A stretch of DNA of 64,000 bases from Sphingomonas lenta (lineage in GTDB: Bacteria > Pseudomonadota > Alphaproteobacteria > Sphingomonadales > Sphingomonadaceae): the NCBI RefSeq assembly GCF_002288825.1, contig NZ_NSLI01000002.1, forward strand, positions 1 through 64,000, in the 5' to 3' direction. The translations under genes and the position numbers were made by a program. The number at the start of each line of letters is the position of its first letter. Position 1 is the stretch's first letter. The notes beneath the pieces are model-generated. The model ran no database searches. It was not told where the DNA came from and was given only the letters and a program-made list of their open reading frames with translations. Below are positions 52,046-60,316 of this stretch, piece by piece.

Positions 52046-52775
52046 GTGCCCGCGTGAACGGTACGAACGCGACCGGCAACACCGAGCGCCGCCGCACCGT
52101 CCCGTCCGCCCGCTTCTCGATCAGCAGCAGCTCCTGGTCGCCCCGCCCCACCGGGATCACCATGCGCCCGCCCGGCTTCAGCTGCTCCACGAGCGGCGGC
52201 GGGACGTGGTCGGCGCCGGCGGTCACGATGATCGCGTCGAACGGCCCGCGCTCCGGCCAGCCGGCATAGCCGTCGCCGTGCCGCACCTCGACGTTTGCGT
52301 AACCCAACCGCGCGAGCCGGGCCGCCGACGAGCGCGCCAGCGGCTCGACGATCTCGACGCTGTGCACCCGTCGCACGAGCCGCGACAGCACCGCCGCCTG
52401 ATAACCCGACCCGGTGCCTACCTCGAGCACGACATGGCCGGGCCGCGGCTCCAGCAGGTCGGTCATGAGCGCGACGATATAGGGCTGAGAGATCGTCTGA
52501 TCCTCGCCGATCGGCAACGGCCGGTTCTCGTAGGCGCGTCCGCGTAGATCCGGCGGAACGAACTCGTGCCGCGGCACCGCCCGCAACGCGTCGAGCACCG
52601 CGGGTGAGATCCGCGCCCTGTCCCGCACGCCCGCCGCGGCGGCGGTGGAGCGGACGGCTGCGATCATCGCCGCGCGCTCGGCCTCGTAGCCCTGCATGGC
52701 CGCGGCCGGCAGCAGCGCCGCTCCGATGCCGGCGATGATCTGTTCCAGCGTCACGTTCGGCTCCGGCATGTTCAA
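52029..52775 (-). CDS. pcm: Protein-L-isoaspartate O-methyltransferase, copy 1
   Basis: 248 aa, longer than usual (about 210-220) owing to an N-terminal extension of about 35 residues (MNMPEPNVTLEQIIAGIGAA). PCMT motifs: LRAVPRHEFVPPDLRGRAYE, PLPIGEDQTISQPYIVALM (about 95), SAM motif VLEVGTGSGYQAAVLSRLV (about 120), FDAIIVTAGADHVPPPLVEQL and GGRMVIPVG. Repairs isoaspartyl residues in aged proteins. Its 3' end lies in the inverted repeat arm. A second family member is 300 bases upstream on the other strand. Confidence 0.93.
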   Translation of the reverse strand: MNMPEPNVTLEQIIAGIGAALLPAAAMQGYEAERAAMIAAVRSTAAAAGVRDRARISPAVLDALRAVPRHEFVPPDLRGRAYENRPLPIGEDQTISQPYIVALMTDLLEPRPGHVVLEVGTGSGYQAAVLSRLVRRVHSVEIVEPLARSSAARLARLGYANVEVRHGDGYAGWPERGPFDAIIVTAGADHVPPPLVEQLKPGGRMVIPVGRGDQELLLIEKRADGTVRRRSVLPVAFVPFTRAPGGLR

Positions 52776-52849
52776 CGCCCGACACGGGCCCGCGGTGCCG
52801 TACGGAACCGGCGTGGGAGCCGAACGCTCTACGGAAAAGCAGGAGACGG

Positions 52850-53071
52850 ATGATGGCGAAGCTCAAGCGGACGGCCCCTCTCGCGCTGCTGCTCACGGCC
52901 GCGGCGTGCGGCGGCGGCGAGGACGACCGTCGGACGGAGGCGAACAGCGTCGCCGAAGATCCGTTCGGCGCAACCGGTGCGCCCGGCGCCGACATGACCG
53001 ACAACGGCGTGAACGACGGCGCGTCGGGTCCCGCCGACAACGCCGCCGAGTCGGTCGCGAACGGGAGCTGA
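52850..53071 (+). CDS. Small lipoprotein, unknown function
   Basis: 73 aa. Two adjacent ATGs (52850, 52853); GGAGACGG precedes them. Signal LKRTAPLALLLTAAACGGGE with lipobox TAAAC/AAC. The mature 50 residues are Asp/Asn/Gly/Ala-rich and probably disordered (GAPGADMTDNGVNDGASG). No family recognised. It is five bases upstream of pcm copy 2, whose start may be coupled to it. Confidence 0.7.
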   Translation: MMAKLKRTAPLALLLTAAACGGGEDDRRTEANSVAEDPFGATGAPGADMTDNGVNDGASGPADNAAESVANGS

Positions 53072-53076
53072 GCCAC

Positions 53077-53754
53077 GTGAAGGGCCTCACCGAAGACCAT
53101 CTCGCCACGCTCCGGCGGCACATGGTCGAGGTGATTGACATCGAGTACGAGCTGACGGGCGACGACACGAGCCGGCCGCGCATGGATGAGCGGCTGCGCG
53201 GGGCGATGCTGTCGCTGCCCCGCCACTTGTTCGTCCCGCCCCAGCTCGGCGCGCTCGCCTATCAGGACCGGCCGCTGCCGATCGGGTTCGACAAGACGAT
53301 CTCGCAGCCCTTCATGTCGGCGCTGATGATCGACCTGCTCGACCTCCGGCCGGGCGACCGCGTGCTCGAGGTCGGCACGGGCCTGGGCTACCAGACGGCG
53401 CTCCTCGCCGACCTCGCCGGCGAGGTGTGGAGCGTGGACGTCGTCGAGGAGTTCGTCGTCGCCGCCGCGCAACGGCTGCGCTCGCTCGACAAGACCAACG
53501 TCACGCTCCGCGTCGGCGACGGCTCGCGCGGCTGGCCCGACCAAGCGCCGTTCGACGCCATCCTGGTCAGCGCGGCCGCCAAGGAGATGCCGTCGACGCT
53601 CGCCGGCCAGCTGGAGGTAGGCGGGCGCATGGTGCTGCCCATCGGCGACAAGGGCGCGCAGAAGCTCACGCGCGTCGAGCGGACGAGCGACGACGAGGTC
53701 GCCGCCGCCGAGGTGATGCTGGTCCAGTTCACCGAGCTGGAGACCGGGCCTTAG
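53077..53754 (+). CDS. pcm: Protein-L-isoaspartate O-methyltransferase, copy 2
   Basis: 225 aa from GTG 53077, which has GGGAG about ten bases upstream; the longer frame overlaps copy 1 and the lipoprotein gene. Motifs: LSLPRHLFVPPQLGALAYQ, PLPIGFDKTISQPFMSALM, SAM motif VLEVGTGLGYQTALLADLAG and FDAILVSAAAKEMPSTL. Of the two copies it is the one of normal length. Ends with a 4-base convergent overlap with the deacetylase gene. Confidence 0.92.
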   Translation: MKGLTEDHLATLRRHMVEVIDIEYELTGDDTSRPRMDERLRGAMLSLPRHLFVPPQLGALAYQDRPLPIGFDKTISQPFMSALMIDLLDLRPGDRVLEVGTGLGYQTALLADLAGEVWSVDVVEEFVVAAAQRLRSLDKTNVTLRVGDGSRGWPDQAPFDAILVSAAAKEMPSTLAGQLEVGGRMVLPIGDKGAQKLTRVERTSDDEVAAAEVMLVQFTELETGP

Positions 53755-54755
53755 ACCTGATCGGCCGCCGCCAGCACCTCGTCCAGCGACGCCGCGCGGA
53801 CGCCTAGCCGTTCCAGCCGCGCGAACATCGCGGTCCACCACGCCCAGAAACGCCTGAGGTCCTCCGCGTCGCGCACATAGGGCGTGTGCCCCGGCGCGAG
53901 CGAGGGCGAGTGGAAGGAGAAGACGAGCAACCGCACGCCGTCGCCCACGGCTATGTCCACCGCCCGGAGCGCATCGGCGAGCGGCATGCCCTCGGGCGTC
54001 AGCGCCACGCGCGAGAGCAGGCCCGACCGCGCCGCGACGCCCCTCCCCCTCGGCAGCATGCCCAATGGCCCGAACAGCCGAGCGCCCGCCGCCCGCGCCC
54101 GCCCGGTGAACACCGTGGTGAGCGGCAGTTCGAGCAGGCCGTCGACGCGATAGGCATGGTTGCCGACCGCGCCGAAGTCCGGCCCGCCCTCCCCCACATA
54201 GCTGTAGTGCGCCCGCACCGAGCTGTCGGCGAGATAGCCACGCTCGCGCAGCAGCCGCCGGGTGTTCGGCCCGATGCCGTAGCGGCCCGCGCGATAGATG
54301 CGCGGCGGCGTCCCGAACGCCCCGGCGATGGCGTCGGTCAGTCGGTCGAGCTTGGCCGCCTCCAGCGTCTCCGGCAGTGCGCCCGGAAAGCTGTCTCCCG
54401 CCCGGCGCTCCTCCTCGAAGGGCGGATTGACCCAGGCGTGGAGTTGCGCCCCGATCGCCGACCGACCGTCCGCGAGCACCTCCCGCAAAACCTCGACCGA
54501 GGCCGGGTCGGTCGCGATCGGATGATCGACGAGGCAGGTGAGCGGCGCGCCCTGATCGGCGAAGCGGCGGTGCGCGTCCGGAAAGGCCCGCATCGCCGTC
54601 GTGGAGCGCTGCGCCCGATCGAGCGGCGCGCCCCAGTCGAACTCCTCCTCGACATCGACCGTCAGCAGGAAGCGCGTTCCCCACCGATCCGGCCAGCGCA
54701 CGAGCGCGTCGGCGGCCGGCGGCGGCTCGCGATAGGGCTGCGCGCGGTCAGCCAC
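53751..54755 (-). CDS. NodB-like polysaccharide deacetylase (WalW-like)
   Basis: 334 aa, GTG start directly after the kinase stop (TGAGTG). No signal peptide. NodB-type fold: Asp motif FLLTVDVEEEFDW (about 30), His motif IGAQLHAWVNPPF (about 100), IYRAGRYGIGPNTRRLL (about 155) and a late VFSFHSPSLAPGH His motif. These substitute for the classic HxxxH. Family members occur in sphingomonad polysaccharide loci. Substrate unknown; no glycosyltransferase is nearby. Confidence 0.82.
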   Translation of the reverse strand: MADRAQPYREPPPAADALVRWPDRWGTRFLLTVDVEEEFDWGAPLDRAQRSTTAMRAFPDAHRRFADQGAPLTCLVDHPIATDPASVEVLREVLADGRSAIGAQLHAWVNPPFEEERRAGDSFPGALPETLEAAKLDRLTDAIAGAFGTPPRIYRAGRYGIGPNTRRLLRERGYLADSSVRAHYSYVGEGGPDFGAVGNHAYRVDGLLELPLTTVFTGRARAAGARLFGPLGMLPRGRGVAARSGLLSRVALTPEGMPLADALRAVDIAVGDGVRLLVFSFHSPSLAPGHTPYVRDAEDLRRFWAWWTAMFARLERLGVRAASLDEVLAAADQV

Positions 54756-56498
54756 TCAAGACGTCGTCGCGTGCTCCATCGAACGATCTACGGCGGCGGG
54801 CAGCCGCAAAGTCAAGCGCTTGGGCCCGAACTCCAGCCCCCCGCCTAGCTCACCCGCGAGATTGCGCGAGACCCGGAGCGCGAAGCCGGTGCCGAGCAGC
54901 GGCGCGCCCTCCTCGTCGCCACCGTCCAGCGCGAGCAGCGCCTCCGCGTCGAGGTCGACCAGCGCGCGCGGGCGATCCACCGCGATCTCGACGCTCGACG
55001 GGTTGGCGTAGACGGAGGCGCGGATCGTCTCGCCCGCTACGCCCGCCGACACCAAGGTCGCGAGCAGGCGGCCCAGCAGCCGCTCCGCCGCGCGGTCGTC
55101 CGCCAGGGCGCGCGCGCCGTCGTCCGCATCGACGAGCACGCGGACGCCGCGCATGCCCGCGAGCGGCGCGAGGTCGCCGACCACGCGCTCGATCAACGGC
55201 TGGAGTAGTATGGGGCCGGGCCGGAGCTCCAGCGCCCCCATCTCGATGCGCGAGGCCGTGTCCAAGTCCTCGATCGCGGCGAGCAGGTCGGCGGCGCGCG
55301 TCCTGATCGCGCCCGCCTGCGCCCGGTACGTCTCGGGTACGGGGCCCAACAACTCGCTCTCGATCAGCTCAGCGAACCCGGCGATGGCGTTGGTCGGCGT
55401 GCGGAGCTCGTGGACGAGCTGGCGCAGCGAGTCCGGCGACGGCGCGCGCCGGATCGGCGCGGCGCTCTCGTCGGCGCGGGGCCGGCGGCCGGTGCCGCGG
55501 AAACCCGTGAAGCGACCCGTCGCCGGATCGAAGGTCGGAACGGCGCTCAGCCGCCATGATCCCGTCGCGGTGGACGCGCCGCCTACCTCCAACCGCGCGT
55601 CCTCGAAGCGGGAGCGGCGTCGGAACGCACCCGTCGCGACGCCGTCGATCTGCGCCATGCCCTGCACGCCCGCATGCGCGATCGACAAGCCCACCAGCGG
55701 CCCGCGCGCGACGCCCTGCACGCCGATGATCGCGCCGGTCGCGTCCGTCTCGAACTGGAAGCGCTCGGGCTTGTCATCGATGGGCTCCGCACTCTCGGCG
55801 GGCTCCTCCTCACGCCGGCGGCGGAACGCCTCGATGCGGGCGACGAGGTCGGAGATCGCGAAGCCGTCCGTCGGCGGCGGGGGCGGCGCCGTCTCCGGCT
55901 CGGTACGCGCCAGCGCTTCGGCGACGACGGGCAACCCGCGCGCGACCTCGCCCAGCGCCACGAACGGGCTCTCGCTCAGCGGCACGTTCGGCGGCGGCGT
56001 GAATAGCGGCTCGGCGGACGTGGCCGGCTCGGGCGCGGCGATCATGTCCGGCTGGAGCTCCAGCGCGTCGGGCTCCGGCAGGGCGAAGTCGATCGAGCCG
56101 AAGCTCTCCAGCGCGCGCACGACGTCGCCCGGCAGATCGCGGCGGTGCCGGAGCACGGAGCGCAGGGCGGGCGACAGCCTGGGCAGCAGCGCGATCCAGT
56201 CCACGGCCGGCAACTCCGCCGTACGCAGCACCGGCGCGGCGATCGCCAACGTGTCCTCGGCGAAGAAGCCGACCAGCCGCGCATCCGGCCGCGCATAGGC
56301 GAGCCCCCGCGCGCTCGCCGCGCGCACCTCGGCCGGCACGACTTCGCGCAGCATCCGTAGGCGCGCGATCACCGGCTCGTCCGTCGGCGCGCGGCCCCGA
56401 CCGGCCAGGTCGACGAGCTGCCGCCACGCCGACCGCGCGCCGAAACCGGTCGTCACGTCGGAGTTGAGCACCGTCCTGAGGCTGTCGTCGAAACGCAA
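54756..56498 (-). CDS. Sensor histidine kinase without membrane segments
   Basis: 580 aa from TTG 56498, chosen because GAGGA lies seven bases upstream and RFDDSLRTVLNSDVTTGFGA is the conserved start; a GTG ten codons earlier is also open. N-terminal about-150 residues of unknown fold (SAWRQLVDLAGRGRAPTDEP), an Ala/Pro/Glu linker (about 150-250), a PAS-like segment (FETDATGAIIGVQGVARGPL), H-box RQLVHELRTPTNAIAGFAEL with His at about 365, and a degenerate ATPase domain (AERLLGRLLATLVSAG; LGTGFALRVSRNLAGELGGG). The N-box lacks the usual Asn-rich sequence. No response regulator is adjacent. Soluble sensor, signal unknown. Confidence 0.85.
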   Translation of the reverse strand: MRFDDSLRTVLNSDVTTGFGARSAWRQLVDLAGRGRAPTDEPVIARLRMLREVVPAEVRAASARGLAYARPDARLVGFFAEDTLAIAAPVLRTAELPAVDWIALLPRLSPALRSVLRHRRDLPGDVVRALESFGSIDFALPEPDALELQPDMIAAPEPATSAEPLFTPPPNVPLSESPFVALGEVARGLPVVAEALARTEPETAPPPPPTDGFAISDLVARIEAFRRRREEEPAESAEPIDDKPERFQFETDATGAIIGVQGVARGPLVGLSIAHAGVQGMAQIDGVATGAFRRRSRFEDARLEVGGASTATGSWRLSAVPTFDPATGRFTGFRGTGRRPRADESAAPIRRAPSPDSLRQLVHELRTPTNAIAGFAELIESELLGPVPETYRAQAGAIRTRAADLLAAIEDLDTASRIEMGALELRPGPILLQPLIERVVGDLAPLAGMRGVRVLVDADDGARALADDRAAERLLGRLLATLVSAGVAGETIRASVYANPSSVEIAVDRPRALVDLDAEALLALDGGDEEGAPLLGTGFALRVSRNLAGELGGGLEFGPKRLTLRLPAAVDRSMEHATTS

Positions 56499-56677
56499 TG
56501 AAACTTCCTCGCCGCGCCGGGTCCGCACCCCTGCGTCAAGAAACCCTTAACCGTCCGATTCACCCGGTCAAAGCGCCGTTTCGGCACGTCGCATTGTGGG
56601 ACGATTGCACTTGCGCGCAATGTTCTTACGTTGAAGAGACAGTTTAGTTCAGATCAGACTAGTTCCAAGGAGTGACG

Positions 56678-57145
56678 ATGGCGTTGGACCGTATCGACCG
56701 GCAGATTCTCGCGTTGCTGCAGGCGGACGGCCGCATGACCAATGTCGACCTGGCGGAGCGCGTCGGCCTGACCGCCCCGCCCTGCCTCCGGCGCGTCCGC
56801 GCGCTGGAAGAGATGGGCGCGATCCGCGGCTACCATGCCGAGCTCGACGGCACGCGTTTGGGCTACCCGATCACCGTGTTCGCGATGGTGAGCCTGAAGA
56901 GCCAGGCCGAGCACGACCTTTCCGCGTTCGAAGCGCACGTCGCCGCGATCCCCGAGGTCCGCGAGTGCCATATGCTCAACGGCGAGATCGACTTCATCCT
57001 GAAGATCGTCGCCACCGACCTGCGCGCGTTCCAGGAAATCCTGACGACGCATCTGACGCCCGCGCCCAACGTCGCGAGCGTAAAGACGTCGCTGACGATC
57101 CGGACGGCGAAGAGCGAGTCCGGCATCCCCATCACGGCGGAGTGA
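56678..57145 (+). CDS. Lrp/AsnC-family transcriptional regulator
   Basis: 155 aa. N-terminal winged HTH (LDRIDRQILALLQADGRMTN; AERVGLTAPPCLRRVRALEE) and C-terminal RAM ligand-binding domain (LGYPITVFAMVSLKSQAEHD; VRECHMLNGEIDFILKIVAT). ATG at 56678 has AAGGAG five bases upstream, preferred over GTG 56672. Probably an amino-acid-responsive regulator, target unknown. The 179-base gap to the kinase gene has AT-richer sequence (CTTACGTTGAAGAGACAG) that may hold its promoter. A terminator follows six bases after the stop. Confidence 0.92.
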   Translation: MALDRIDRQILALLQADGRMTNVDLAERVGLTAPPCLRRVRALEEMGAIRGYHAELDGTRLGYPITVFAMVSLKSQAEHDLSAFEAHVAAIPEVRECHMLNGEIDFILKIVATDLRAFQEILTTHLTPAPNVASVKTSLTIRTAKSESGIPITAE

Positions 57146-57150
57146 ACGAG

Positions 57151-57180
57151 AAAGGGGCGGCCCCGCGGGACCGCCCCTTT
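57151..57180. terminator. Predicted bidirectional terminator
   Basis: A perfect 10-bp stem, AAAGGGGCGG (57151-57160) and CCGCCCCTTT (57171-57180), around a ten-base loop, with A and T runs at the two feet. It lies between the convergent Lrp-type and TPR genes and can serve both. Confidence 0.85.
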
Positions 57181-57204
57181 CCCTTCTCATCGAAATCGCG
57201 GCGC

Positions 57205-58488
57205 TTACGCCGTCGTATCGACGTGCAGCGACCAGAGCGCGGCCAGGTCCTTGCGCGGCGCGCCCTGCACCGCGGCGAACGCCGCCTTGGCGCCGGCCTT
57301 GTCGCCCTGACGCGCGAGCGCGATGCCGAGGCGCGTATTGACCTCGTCCGCGTTCACGCCGCCCTTCTGCAGCGCGGCGCGATAGAGCTCCGCCGCCTTG
57401 GCGTTGTTGCCCTGGCTCAGATACGCGTCGCCCGTCTGCGCGGCGAGCTTGCCGTCGCCGGCCGCCTTGGCCTTGGTCTCCAGCGGGCCGAGCGGACCCT
57501 CGTTGGAGATCAGCTTGGCGATCTCCGACTGCATCGCCTTGTACTCGGCGTTGCCCGCCGGGATCTTGCCGGCGGCGATGCCCTCCTGAAGGATCTTGCG
57601 CGCCTCGACGGGCAGACCGCGGTCGCGCAGCTTCTGCGCGAACTCGCCGTAATCATACTGGTCCGCCAGCGAGTTGGTGTCATCCATCAAACGGAACAGG
57701 TCGATCTTCTGCGGCGTGTCGAGGGTCGCGATCGAGCCCTGCTGCAGACCGTAGAGGACCAGCATGTCGCGCCAGTTCTTCTGCGTCGGGTAAGCCGCCA
57801 GGAGCCGCTGCATCCAGGGCAGCGCCTGGCCGGGCTGCTTCATCGCGCGCGCCAGGGCATAGCGGTAGACTTCCTCCGGTGCCTTCTGGCCCGTCGCGGT
57901 CGCGCGCTGGATCTCCGCCTCGTAGCTTCCCAGCGCGCCTTGGACGTCGCCAGCCCGCTCCTTGGCTTGAGCGATCTGCAACGTCAGATCCGGGCTGGTA
58001 TAGCCCAGCTGTTGAGCTTGCGTAAAATACTGAACGGCTTGCGGATACTGCTTGCTGTTGAACGAGATGATCCCGCGATTGTACGCCAGCTGCCCCTTCA
58101 GCTTGGGATCAGTGCGCGGCGAGTTGATCAGCACGTCGAGCGGCGCGGCGAGCCGCGTCTGGTCGATAACGCCCGTCGGGTTGGCCGCGCGCTGCGCCTG
58201 TATCTTGCGCTCCTCCAGGCTGATGCGTGAAGCCGCGGCGAAGTAACGATCTTCGTCAGTCTTCGCGGCGGCTTCAGCCTGGGCGATGGCAGGCTCTGCC
58301 GTAGCCAAATCGTTCACCTTCAGCGCCGCCTCGGCGGCCTGAAGCGGCTTAAGGACGTCCGGGCTCAGCTTAGGCTGCTGAACCTTCTCCTTCTTCTTCT
58401 GCGCCGCGGCGGGCTCGGCGACGATCGCGCCGCCGGCGGCGCCCGTCAGCAGCAGCGCGGACAGCACGGCGGTGGAAACGTTCTTCAT
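57205..58488 (-). CDS. Exported TPR-repeat protein
   Basis: 427 aa from ATG 58488. Signal MKNVSTAVLSALLLTGAAGG ends near AAAQ, followed by a Lys-rich patch (KKKEKVQQ). The mature protein is a series of TPR/Sel1-like helix pairs: LKPLQAAEAALKVNDLATAE, AVQYFTQAQQLGYTSPDLTL and AAELYRAALQKGGVNADEVN. Role unknown; a periplasmic scaffold is likely. Probably monocistronic, with its promoter in the 150-base gap to yaaA. Confidence 0.8.
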   Translation of the reverse strand: MKNVSTAVLSALLLTGAAGGAIVAEPAAAQKKKEKVQQPKLSPDVLKPLQAAEAALKVNDLATAEPAIAQAEAAAKTDEDRYFAAASRISLEERKIQAQRAANPTGVIDQTRLAAPLDVLINSPRTDPKLKGQLAYNRGIISFNSKQYPQAVQYFTQAQQLGYTSPDLTLQIAQAKERAGDVQGALGSYEAEIQRATATGQKAPEEVYRYALARAMKQPGQALPWMQRLLAAYPTQKNWRDMLVLYGLQQGSIATLDTPQKIDLFRLMDDTNSLADQYDYGEFAQKLRDRGLPVEARKILQEGIAAGKIPAGNAEYKAMQSEIAKLISNEGPLGPLETKAKAAGDGKLAAQTGDAYLSQGNNAKAAELYRAALQKGGVNADEVNTRLGIALARQGDKAGAKAAFAAVQGAPRKDLAALWSLHVDTTA

Positions 58489-58641
58489 GCGGGATCTCTC
58501 CTGATGGTGGGCGGGGGCCTTAACCACGGCCGGCGCTGTACCGACCCCGCCCGCCCCGTTCAAGCGATCCGCCCCATAGGCTTAGCCTACTGAACCGCGA
58601 TTGAACGCGCCCGAGCACGCCGCTAACCCGCGCCTCGCACC

Positions 58642-59403
58642 ATGATCGCCGTCATCTCACCCGCCAAGTCGCTCGACTACGAGCGCGCGCCGCCGCCCTG
58701 CACGCCCACCCGGCCCCGCTTCTCGGAGGAAGCGGAAACGCTCGCCAAGGCCTGCTCGCGCCTGTCGCGGAAGCGCTTGGCCGAGTTGATTAAGATCTCG
58801 CCCGCGCTCGCCAAGCTGAACGCCGACCGCTACCGCGGCTTCGCCGACGCGCCCGAGCGGCCCGCGCTGTTCGCCTTCGCGGGCGACGTCTATGTCGGTC
58901 TCGACGCCTATTCGCTCGACGAGGAGGCGGTGGCCTATGCGCAGGATCATCTCCGCATGCTGTCCGGCCTCTACGGCCTGCTCCGCCCGCTGGACGCGAT
59001 CAGGCCTTACCGGCTGGAGATGGGCACGCGTTGGGCGCCCGGGGATCGCTCGGGTCGCGACCGGCTGACCGACTGGTGGGGCGACCGCATCGCCCGCGCG
59101 CTCGGGGAGGAGCTGGGGGCGGAAGGCTCGGGCGTGATCCTCAATCTCGCCAGCGAGGAATATTGGGCGGCGGTGGACAAGTTCGTCCCCGCCGGCGCGG
59201 GCGTGATCGCGGTCGACTTCCGTGAAGGGCCCGACGCCAGGTTCGTCAGCTTCCACGCGAAGAAGGCGCGCGGCATGATGGCGCGCTGGGTCGTCGAGCA
59301 CCGCATCCAAGACCCGGCCGCGCTCCCCGGCTTCGACGCGGACGGCTATCGTCATGACGCCCAGGCGAGCACGCCCGACCGCCTCCGGTTCGTCCGCGCG
59401 TGA
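58642..59403 (+). CDS. yaaA: Peroxide stress protein YaaA (DUF328)
   Basis: 253 aa, normal length. N-terminus MIAVISPAKSLDYERAP is the YaaA hallmark (ISPAKxLD). Further family segments are LSGLYGLLRPLDAIRPYRLE, GVILNLASEEYWAAVD and VSFHAKKARGMMARWVV. In E. coli it lowers free iron and protects DNA under peroxide stress. Its GTGA overlap with the SDR gene shows translational coupling. Confidence 0.96.
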   Translation: MIAVISPAKSLDYERAPPPCTPTRPRFSEEAETLAKACSRLSRKRLAELIKISPALAKLNADRYRGFADAPERPALFAFAGDVYVGLDAYSLDEEAVAYAQDHLRMLSGLYGLLRPLDAIRPYRLEMGTRWAPGDRSGRDRLTDWWGDRIARALGEELGAEGSGVILNLASEEYWAAVDKFVPAGAGVIAVDFREGPDARFVSFHAKKARGMMARWVVEHRIQDPAALPGFDADGYRHDAQASTPDRLRFVRA

Positions 59404-60080
59404 GGGCGGTCGTCATCGGCGCCAGCGGCGGCATCGGCGCGGCGCTGGTCGAGGCGTTGCGCGACGAGGACGCCGAGGTCCACGCCTTCGCCCGCTCGTT
59501 CGAGGGTGACCGCCGGATCGACGTCGCCGACGAGGCGAGCGTCACCGCCGCGGCCTCCCGCGTGCCGGCGGGGGTCGACCTGGTGTTCGTCGCGACCGGA
59601 CTGCTCCACGACGACGGGCGTGGGCCGGAGAAGGCGTGGCGCGAGCTCGATGCCGACTGGCTCCAGCGCAACTTCCTCGTCAACAGCATCGGCCCCGCGC
59701 TCGTCGCCAAGCACTTCCTGCCGCTCCTGCCGCGCGACCGCCGCGCGGTGTTCGCGGCCCTATCCGCGCGTGTCGGCTCGATCTCCGACAATAAGCTCGG
59801 CGGCTGGTACGGCTATCGCGCGTCCAAGGCGGCGCTCAACCAGCTCATCCGCACGCTGGCGATCGAGGAGAAGCGCCGCAACCCGCAGTCGATCGTGGTC
59901 GCGCTACACCCGGGCACTGTGGACACGGGGCTGTCCAAGCCGTTCCAGGGCAACGTCCAGCCCGGCCGTCTCTTCACCCCCGACCGCGCTGCCGTGCAGC
60001 TCCTCGACGTGCTGGACGGGCTCAAATCTGGCGACTCCGGCCGCTTGTTCGACTGGGAAGGCAAGGAGGTCGCGCCCTGA
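59400..60080 (+). CDS. Short-chain dehydrogenase/reductase (CsgA/C-factor-like)
   Basis: 226 aa. Cofactor motif MRAVVIGASGGIGAALVEAL, FVATGLLHDDGRGPEKAWRE, NFLVNSIGPALVAKHFLPLL, and catalytic Tyr-Lys in GGWYGYRASKAALNQLIRTL, followed by the VVALHPGTVDTGLSKPFQG loop typical of C-factor-like SDRs. GTG start in the yaaA stop. Substrate unknown. A 126-bp hairpin repeat begins five bases after its stop. Confidence 0.92.
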   Translation: MRAVVIGASGGIGAALVEALRDEDAEVHAFARSFEGDRRIDVADEASVTAAASRVPAGVDLVFVATGLLHDDGRGPEKAWRELDADWLQRNFLVNSIGPALVAKHFLPLLPRDRRAVFAALSARVGSISDNKLGGWYGYRASKAALNQLIRTLAIEEKRRNPQSIVVALHPGTVDTGLSKPFQGNVQPGRLFTPDRAAVQLLDVLDGLKSGDSGRLFDWEGKEVAP

Positions 60081-60084
60081 ACAC

Positions 60085-60210
60085 CCCTCTCCCGCTTTCG
60101 CGGGAGAGGGACAGCGGCGCAGCCGCAGGGTGAGGGCCCGCTCTCGACAGGTACTGCCCTCACCCTGGCGCGTGCCGCGCCTGTCCCTCTCCCGCGAAAG
60201 CGGGAGAGGG
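60085..60210. repeat. 126-bp paired hairpin repeat (family 3), copy A
   Basis: Starts CCCTCTCCCGCTTTCGCGGG and ends CCGCGAAAGCGGGAGAGGG. The terminal inverted repeats are about 30 bases, and an inner pair (CAGGGTGAGGGC / GCCCTCACCCTG) is also inverse, so the element is one long palindrome. Copy B at 63479-63604 is the same length with five differences, all transitions. Located between the SDR stop and the gyrA promoter. Confidence 0.9.
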
Positions 60211-60227
60211 CTAAGGTGTCGCTCCCT

Positions 60228-60257
60228 CGCGCGTACGCGCACGCGTACGCGCGCGTG
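60228..60257. other. 30-base alternating purine-pyrimidine (Z-DNA-prone) tract
   Basis: From 60228 to 60257 every base alternates pyrimidine-purine, almost all CG with two TA and one CA/TG step, and it is nearly palindromic around its centre. Such tracts are the strongest known Z-DNA formers under negative supercoiling. It ends on the predicted gyrA -35 element. Confidence 0.8.
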
Positions 60258-60283
60258 ACTTTGGTGGCCGGCGTTCCTATATT
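60255..60283 (+). promoter_or_regulatory. Predicted gyrA promoter
   Basis: GTGACT (4/6 to -35 consensus) and TATATT (5/6 to -10) with a 17-base spacer, followed by a leader of about 25 bases to the TTG start of gyrA. The -35 overlaps the last bases of the alternating CG tract. Confidence 0.5.
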
Positions 60284-60316
60284 CGATCTGTAACGATCCT
60301 GAAGAAAGCTTGCCCT

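Noticed and set aside
51898-54684. Open frame of about 928 codons on the minus strand across pcm and the deacetylase
   Set aside because: Gly/Arg/Ala-rich antisense shadow that crosses several well-supported genes and the inverted repeat arm.
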